In this document: positions 52,501 through 61,500 of the stretch, piece after piece
Layout: each line of letters begins with the position of its first letter
Position numbering within the stretch: the stretch's first letter is position 1
NCBI RefSeq assembly: GCF_900290235.1
Contig: NZ_OLMK01000025.1
Location: 1 to 64,000, forward strand
Source of the DNA: Streptomyces sp. MA5143a
Lineage (GTDB): Bacteria > Actinomycetota > Actinomycetes > Streptomycetales > Streptomycetaceae
Direction of reading: 5' to 3'
DNA: 64,000 bases
Notes under the pieces: model-generated
What the model saw: the letters and a program-made list of their open reading frames with translations, nothing else
Database searches by the model: none
Told to the model about the DNA's origin: nothing
Made by a program: the position numbers and the translations under genes

Positions 52501-55500
52501 CGCCGACGCCGACGGGTTCGTACCCGGGGAGGGCGGCGCGGTGCTCGTACTCGCCCGCCCGGACGAGGCCCGCGCCGCCGACGACCCGGTCCTCGCCCTC
52601 GTACGCGGGACGGCGGTGAACAACGACGGCCGCTCGCTCGGACTGCTCGCGCCGACGCCGCGCGGGCAACGCGAGGTCATCGCGCGGGCGTACGCGGAGT
52701 GCGGGGTCGATCCGGCCGCCGTGTCGTACGTCGAGGCGCACGGCACGGGTACGCCGATCGGGGACCCGGTGGAGGCACGGTCCCTCGGCCAGGCGTTCCC
52801 GCCGCGCCCCGACGGGCTTCCGCGACGGCTGGGCTCGGTCAAGGCGAACCTCGGGCACCTTCTCAACGCGGCCGGCATGCCCGCCCTCGTCAAGGTCGTC
52901 CTCGCGCTCACCCACCGTCGGCTCCCGCCCGTGCCGCACGCCGCCCGGCCCGCCCCGTTCCTCGCCGACACGGCTCCCGGCTTCCGCCTCGTGACGGAGC
53001 AGGAACCCTGGACCACCCCGGACGGCAGCCCCCTCACCGCGGGGGTCAACGCGTTCGGCTTCGGCGGCACGAACGCCCACGCGATCCTGGAGGAGGCGCC
53101 GGACGCCACGGGGCACCGTGACCGCGGGTCCGACCACCGCGAGGACGGGGGCGCCGACCCCTGTGGGTGCGGGGCAGCCGGTTGCCGTACGTGCGGAGAG
53201 GCCGGCCGGCCCGGTCGTGCCCGACTCGCCGGGGCCGCGCCCGACGCCTCCGGGCCGTGTCTGCTCACCCTGTCCGCGCGGACCCCGGGCGCCCTGCGGG
53301 CGGCCGTCGCGGAGCTCGCCGCCCACGTCCGGGCGCGTCCCGACCTTGCCGAGGCGGACGTGTGCGCCGCCGTCGGCACCGCGCGCGACGACGCCCCGTA
53401 CCGTCTCGCGGTCGTGGCCGACGGCGACCTCCTCCGGCGGCTGGAGGCAGCCGCCCACGCCGGGGACGCGGAACCCACCCGCGCCCGGTCCCGTACCGTC
53501 TTCGTCCTCCCCGGTCAGGGTGCCCAACGTCCCGCCGCGGCACGCGCGTTGTACCGGTCCGCCGCCGCCTTCCGGGACACCCTGGACGAGGCGTCCGCGC
53601 TCGTCGGCCCCGTCCTGGGCCGTTCCCTGACCGCGTGGTGCCTGGACGAGCACGTCGCCCCGGAGGCACTGGCGCGTACGGAGGTGGCGCAGCCCCTCCT
53701 CGTCGCGTTCGGCGCGGCCCTCTCCGCGCAGCTCGGCGCGTGGGGCGTGCGCCCCGACGCGGTCGTCGGGCACAGCGTCGGAGAGATCACCGCCGCGCAC
53801 CTCGCCGGCGCCCTCTCCCTCCCGGACGCGCTCGCCTTCGCCGCCGAACGCGGACGCCTGATCGGCGAACTCGCCGCACCGGGCGCCATGGCGGCCGTCC
53901 GGGGCGACGAGGACACGGTCGCCCCCGTGGTCGCCGCGTCCGTGGGCGCGTTGTGCGTGGCCGCCGTCAACTCGCCCACCCAACTGGTGATCGCCGGCAC
54001 CTCCGACGCCGTCGACCGCGCGATCGCCACACTGACGGCGCGCGGTGTCGCCGCACGCCGGCTGCGCGTCTCGCACGCCTTCCACTCCCCCTTGCTGGAG
54101 CCCGTGCTCGACCCACTCGGCAACGCCGCGAAGGCACTGGCCGTGCTCCCGGCCGCCGTACCGATGCTGAGCACGGTCAGCGGGCAGTGGGGGCCCGACC
54201 TGAGCCCCGAGTACTGGCGCGCGCACGCGGCCCGCCCCGTGCGCTTCGGCGCGGCCGTGGCCCGGCTCCTCGACGAGGGCTACGACACGTTCGTCGAACT
54301 GGGCCCCGGCGACACCCTCTCGGGCCCCGTCCGCACCCTCGCCTCGTCGCCCGGCGTCGCGTACCTGCCCGCCCTGAGTCCCGCCCTGAGTCCCGCCCCG
54401 AGCGTCGCCCCGGACGGTGGGACCGCCGGGCCCTCCGGCGCGCACTCCCTGCTGGAGACGGTCGGCCGCCTGTGGACGCGCGGGACACCGCTGTCCCCGG
54501 CGGCCCCCGCCCGCGTCCGCGCCGGGCACCGCCGGGTGCCCGTCCCCACGTACCCGTTCCAGCGCCGCCGGTACTGGCCGGAGCGCCTCGACGCGCCCCC
54601 GGCGCCCCACGGCACACCTCCCGCCCGCGACCTCGACGGCGGCCCCGTTCCCCGGCCCCTCCTGTGGCGCGACGCCCCTCTCCTCGCCGCGCCGGGCCCC
54701 CGCGTCGTACGCCTGGCCGGCGCCGACACGGCCCTCGCCCGGGCCCTCGCCGACCGCCTCACCGAGCTCGGCGTGACGGTGCTGGGGCCGGACGACAGCT
54801 CTCGGGGCGGGCCGGACGCCCCGGAGACCCTGGTGTGGTTCGCCGAGGACACCACCGAGTCGACCACGGGCTCGGCCACGACCGCGACCACGACCGCGAC
54901 CGCCGACGCCATCGCCTCACTCCGCGGCGTACTCGCCCTGTTCGGCACCGCCCCCGCCCGCCTGCTGCTCGTCACGGAGGACGCGTACACCACCGGCGGC
55001 GGAGAGGCCCCCGAGCGCGCACGGCCCGCCGGGGCGCTCCTCCACGGCTTCGTCCTGGCCCTCCCCGACGAGCACCCGGCGCTGTCCTCCCGCGGCGTCG
55101 ACCTCTCCTCCGGCGACCCGCTCACCATCCGACTCCAGTCGCTGGAACGGGAGTTGTACGCGGCCGAAGCAGCCGACGGCACCCCCGGCGACACTCCCGG
55201 CAGCGGCGTCGGCACCGTCGCCTGGCGGGCGTCCCGCCGCCTCACCCGTACGCCCGTCGCCTCGACCCACGCCCCCCGGACGACCACCGACGTCCTCCCC
55301 CCGAACGGCACGTACCTCGTCACCGGCGGTGCCGGCGGCCTCGGTTCCGCGCTCGCCCGCGACCTCGCGGAGCGCGGCGCCCCCGACCTCGTCCTCACCG
55401 GCCGCACCCCCACTCCGCCCCGCGCCCTGCTCGCCGAACTCCGCGCGCTCGGCGCCCGCGCCCGCTACCAGGCGGCGGACGTGAGCGACGCCGGCGCCAT

Positions 55501-58500
55501 CGACGACCTCGTCGCCGGGCTGCCGCCCCTGGACGGTGTGTTCCACGCGGCCGGTACGGCCCGCCCCGGCAGCCTGCGCGGCAAGGCGGACGACGAGATC
55601 GAGGAGACCCTCGCGGCCAAGGTCCACGGCACGGTCCTCCTCGCCGAAGCGTTGCGCCGTTACGGCCACGACACCGCCGTCCGCGTCGCCTTCTCCTCCG
55701 TCTCCTCGGTCCTGCCCGGCCTGTCCGGCGCCCTCGGCGACTACGCCGCCGCCAACGCGTTCCTCGACGCCTTCACCACCGCCGAGCACGCCGCGGGGCG
55801 CCCCTGGCGGACGATCGCCCTCGGACCGGTCTCCGACACGGGCCTGGCGAGCGGCCCCCGCGCCGAGGACCGACTCCGCGCCCGGGGCCTCGCCCCCCTA
55901 CCCGTACGCGCCGCCCTCACCGCCCTCCGCACGTCCCTCACCCTGGACGCGCCCCACGTACTGGTGACGGGCACGACGGAACCGACGCCGACGCCGGACC
56001 TCATACAGAGCCCCGCACCGGCACCGGCCCCGGCACCCACCCCTGTTTCCGCCCCCACACCCACCCCCACCCCTGCCTCCGCACGCGGCACCGCCCCCGA
56101 GATCACCGCGCTCATCCGCCGTCTGCTCACCGAGGCCCTCCACCGCTCCCCGGAGGACATCGCGGAGGACGCCCCCTTCCTCGGGCTCGGGCTCGACTCC
56201 CTCAGTGCCGTGGACCTCGCCCGGCGCCTGGAGCGGGAGCTGGGCCGGCCGCTGCCCGCCACCCTGCTCTTCGAGTACCGCACCATCGGCGAACTGGCCG
56301 CCCATCTGGCCACCGGGGCGCCCACGGCGGCACCGCCCGCCCTGCCCGCCGCGCCTCCCACCACCGGGGCCGGCCGCCGAGACGACGGCCTCCTGCCCCT
56401 CACCCCTCTCCAACTCGCCTTCCACACGAGCGCATCGCTGCACGAGGGCGTCACCGCCTACGGCTATGTCCGCCAGACCGTCAGCGGCCCCCTCGACCCC
56501 GCGCTGCTCGGCCGGGCGTTCGCCCACCTGGCCCTCCGCCACCCCCTGCTGCGGATGCGGTTGACCGCGGACGGCGGCGCCCGCCCGCGCCAGTACACCG
56601 CGCCCGCCGAGGTGTCCACCGCCCACGGCTGCGGGCCCGCCTGGTACGAGATCCGGCAGGTCCCGGCCGGTCCCCGCGCCCTGGCCGACCTCGAACAGGC
56701 CCTCTGCAACCGCCCCTTCGACCTCACCACGGAGGACCCCGTACGAGCCGTCCTGGTCCCCGACCAGGAGGACGCGCACCTCACCCATCTGCTCCTGGTC
56801 GTCCACCACGCCGCCGCCGACGGCTACAGCCTCAAGGTGCTGGGCGAGGACCTCTGGTCGCTGTACACCGCACTCGCGCGGGGAGAGGAGGCCGCCCACG
56901 AACTCCGGGCCGCCTCGGGTGAGTTCGGTGACTACGTGGCCGCCCTCACCGCCGAACGGCACTCCCCGGCGTTCGAGCGGGACCAGCGGTACTGGCGCGA
57001 CCGCCTCACCACACACCTGTCCGCCCGCTCCACCGCATCCGCCACCCCGGCCCCGGCTCTCCCCTACGACGGTGACCCCGAGGCGCCCCCGGCGCCGCCG
57101 CTCGTCCATCACCGCACCGAGATCGACGAGGAGTTGACCTCCGCGCTGCGTGCGGTCGCGGCCCGGCACGAGGTGTCGCTGTTCCATCTGCTGCTGGCGG
57201 CCTACGGGCGGTGCCTTGCCCGGTGGAGCGGGCGTCCGGAGGTCGCCGTGAACGTGGCGCGGGCGCGCCGCGAGGTGGCGATCGCCGGGGTCGACCGTCT
57301 GGTCGGGCCGCTCGCCGACACCCTGCCGGTGTTCGTGACGGTCGGCCCCGACGAGCCGGTGACCGCACTGGCCGGCCGGGTCCGGGAGATCTGGCGGGAG
57401 GCCGAGGCGCACGCGACGCCCGGCAGCGCCGACCTCGCCCGGCTGCTGGGCGAGATGCGGCCCGCCACCGGACCGGCGCCGCGCACGGTCGCCGAGGCGG
57501 GCTTCAGCCTCGCCCGTTTCCCGGTGGTCCACGGCCCCGACTGGCCCGTCACCGTCACCCCCACGGCCGCGGCCACCGCCACCGCCGCCACCCGGCTCGG
57601 CCTGCTGTGCTGGGAGGCCGACGCGAGCCTGCGCCTGTCCTGGAACCACCCGGCCCGACTGTTCCGCCCCGAGACGGTACGCGGCCTCGCCGACGCGTAC
57701 GTCGCCGAACTACGCGCCGTCGCCGCCGGGTTGAGGGGTCCGTCCGTCGCGTACGCCCCTGACGAGCAGCCCGCGCGTCCGACCGCCGAGCCCGACGAGC
57801 GGCCTGCGGGCAGCGGACAGCCCGGCATCGTGGAGCGCCTGTGCGCGCGGTTCCGTGCCACGCCCGAGGCCGTCGCCGTCCACACCGGCGACTCCACCCT
57901 CACCTACGCGGCCCTCGACACCGCGTCCGCCGCCCTCGCCACCGGGCTCCGCGCCCACGGGGTGCGCCCCGGCGACCTCGTCGGACTGCTCACCGAACCG
58001 GGCGGCACCGCCACCGTCACCGGGGTCGTCGGCATCCTGCGCGCGGGCGCCGGCTGGGTACCGCTGGACGCCACCCACCCCGCCGCCCGGCACCGGGACC
58101 AACTGGCCCGTACCGGCGTCCGTGTCCTGGTGTGCGACCCGGCGAACCACGAGGCCGCCGCCCGACTGGAGAGAGTCGTCCCGGTCACCGTGGCCGTGGC
58201 CCCCTCGCCCCCGGTCGCCACGCCCGACGGCCCCTCCCCGCTCCCGGACGGGTCCGCCGCCGACCTCGTCGACGCCGCCCCGTACGACCCCGACGCCGTC
58301 GCGTACGTCATCTTCACCTCCGGCTCGACGGGCCGTCCCAAGGCCGTGCCCGTCACCCACCGGTCCATGGCGAACTACCTCGACTGGGCGCTCGCCACCT
58401 TCGGCTACGGGCCGGGCGACCGGCTGGCACAGACCGCGTCGGTCTGTTTCGACGCCTCCGTACGGCAGTTGCTGGCCCCGCTGCTCGTCGGCGCCTCGGT

Positions 58501-61500
58501 GCACACCGTCTCCCGCGATCTGCTGCGCGACCCCGAGGCGCTCCTCGACCGGGTCGTGGCGGACCGGATCACGGTGTGGAGCTCGGTCCCGACGCTCTGG
58601 GAACGCCTGCTCACCGCCGCCGAGGAACGTGTCCGCCGGGACGGGGCGGCACTCCCGGACCTCTCCGCCCTGCGCTGGGTCCACGTGGGCGGCGAGGCCC
58701 TCCCCGCGGCCCACGTCCGCCGCTGGTTCGACCTCCTCGACGCGACGGCCACCCCGGGCCACGCCCGCAGCGCCCCCGGTGCCCCCGATGCCCGCCGCGT
58801 CCGCCACCGGGTCGCCAACCTGTACGGCCCCACCGAGGCCACCGTCAACGCGACCTGCCACATCATCGACACCCGCCCCGCCGACGACGTCCGCCACCTC
58901 CCCATCGGCCGCCCGATCGCCGGCACCGAACTGGTGGTGGTCGACGCGGACGGCCGGGCGTGCGCCCCCGGCGAGGCCGGGGAACTGCTCATCGCCGGCA
59001 CCGGACTCACCCCCGGCTACCTCGGCGACCCGCGTCTCACCGCGGCGGCCTTCACCGAGCGGGACGGACGGCGCTGGTACCGCAGCGGCGACCGCGTCCG
59101 CCGTACGGCCGACGGGGTGCTGGAGTTCCTGGGCCGCCTCGACGACCAGGTCAAGGTCCGCGGTCACCGCGTCGAACTCGGCGAGGTCGAGGCCGCGCTC
59201 CTCGCCCACCCGGGCCTGGCCCGCGCGGCCGTGCTGCTGCGGGAGGGGCGGCTCGTGGCGTACGTCGAGCCGCGCGCCGGGGCGCCTGAGCCCGACGCCC
59301 GCGAGGTCCGCGCCTTCCTGTCCCGGACGCTCCCCCCGTACATGCTCCCGGCCCGGATCCACGCCCTCGCCGCCCTCCCGCTGACCGGCACGGGCAAGAT
59401 CGACCGCAACCGTCTCGCGCCACCCCCGGACCACGACACCCCCGCACCCGGGCGGACAGCGCGCCGCACCCCACCGGCGACCCCCACGGAACGGCTGCTG
59501 GCCCGCGCCTGGTCCCAACTCCTCGACGTGCCCGAGGTCTTCCGGGAGGACGACTTCTTCGTCCTCGGCGGGGACTCCCTCACGGTGCTTGAACTGTTCT
59601 CCCGTCTGCGCGACGACCACCGCGTCCTGCCACGACCGACCGCCGTCTACACGCACCGCACCCTGAGCGCGCTGGCGGCGGCCCTCGACGCGGCCCACGA
59701 CACGGCGGCGGCCGACGCGCTCCCCGTCGCGGCACCCGACCCTGCCGCCGCGTCCCCCACCGCCCCGGTCACCCCCTACCCCCTCACCCCCTCCCAGCGG
59801 GGCTTCCTCCTGGCCGACGCGCTCGCCTCCGGGGACTCCGCCTGGCTGGCGCGTTTCCGGATACGCGGGCCCCTGCGTCCGGAGCTGTTCCAGCGCGCGG
59901 TGGACGTCCTCGTGGCCCGGCACCCGATGCTCCGCACGGTGTTCCCGGCCGGTGCGCGCCCGCCCGTGCAGCAGGAACTGCCGGACACGCTGCGGCTGCC
60001 GGTGGAGACGGAGGCGTTGGGCGAGCCGGGGCTGCTGGAGACGCGGATCGCCGAGGAGGCGCGGCGGCGGTTCGAGCCTTGGGCGTGGCCGCTGCTGCGG
60101 CTGCGTTTGTTCACGGTCGCCGCCGACGAACACGTCCTCGTCGTGCACGCCCACCACCTCATCGGCGACGGCTACAGCGCCGCCCTGTTCACCCGTGAAC
60201 TCCTCACCGTCCACGACCGTCTCGCCGCCGGTCCGTCCGACGGCCTGGAGCCGTTGCGCTCGACGTTCCGCGACCATGTCGAGCTGCGCGCCACCCGCCG
60301 CCGGGCCCCGTCCCCGACCCCGGGGACGGCGACGGCGGACCACCTCGCCCGGCACCACGCCCCGTACACGCCCCCCGTGCTCCGCGCCTCCCGGCCGCCC
60401 GCCGACGGCACCGGGGAGCCCACCAGCCTCCGCGCCCCCGGCTTCCACACCGCCGGTTTCACCCTCGACGCCGACCGCGCTGGGGCGTTGCGCCGGCTCG
60501 CCCGTACCGCCGGGACGACGCCGTACGCGCCGTTCCTCACCGCGTACCACCGCGCTCTGGTCGTCCTCACCGGTCACCGGGACCTGGTGCTCGGCCTCGC
60601 GGTCACCGGACGCGACGACAGCGTTCCCGACGCGCACCGGGTGTTCGGCCCCTTCGCGGAAGCCGTGGCCGTGCGTCCGCCGGTCCACGGGGAGGCGTCC
60701 GGCACCTTCGTGGAGGACCTGCGCCGTGTCGCCGCCGAGGCGGTCGCGGCCCGTACCGCCGGACCGCTGGACCTGCGGACGGACGACGGCCTGCCCCGTA
60801 CCGCCCAGTTCTTCTTCACGTTCCTGGACTTCGGCGCCCTCGGCGCCCCGGCCACCACCCTGACCGTGCTCCCCGACGACACCGACACGGCGCTCGCCCC
60901 ACCCCCCGTGGGCACGGACGTCCTCCTCGCCGTCCGCCCCTCGGGCGACGGCGTACGCGTCACCGTCCGCGCGTCGGCGAGCGCCCTCACCGAGGAGGAA
61001 CTGGCCGCGTTCGCGGACGGGTTGCGCAGCGAACTGGAGGACAGCGCGCCCCTGGACGCCGCGCTCATCGGCTATCTGCCCGCGCCCCGCGACCTGGCCG
61101 CGTACGCGGGACTGCCCCCTCATGCCGTGCCGGACCGTGAGCGACTCCGGGCGCTCCTCTTCCCCGACGGCCGCCCGCGGCTGCTGGAGACGACGAGCAC
61201 GCCCCTCGGCACATCCGGCTTCCTCACCCTGCCGGTGTTCGCCGACGAACTGACGGCCCTCGCCACCCCGGCCGATCAGAGTTCTCTGGCCGCCCGCACC
61301 GCCCGTGCCGTGGAGCACGCCCTCGCCCTCGGCGCGCGGTCCGTCTCCCTGGCCGGGGTGATCCCCGCCCTGACCGGCTACGGCTACGACGTCCTGCGAG
61401 AAGCGGAGCCCAACACCACCTCCACGGCTGTCTCCACGGCGACTTCGGCCGCCGCTCCCCTCCCCGGCGCGCTCACCACCGGTCATGCCACGACCACCGT

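Noticed and set aside
58312-59410. Prediction of the amino acid chosen by the A domain
   Set aside because: The specificity residues cannot be aligned with certainty by eye; only the core motif difference is reported.
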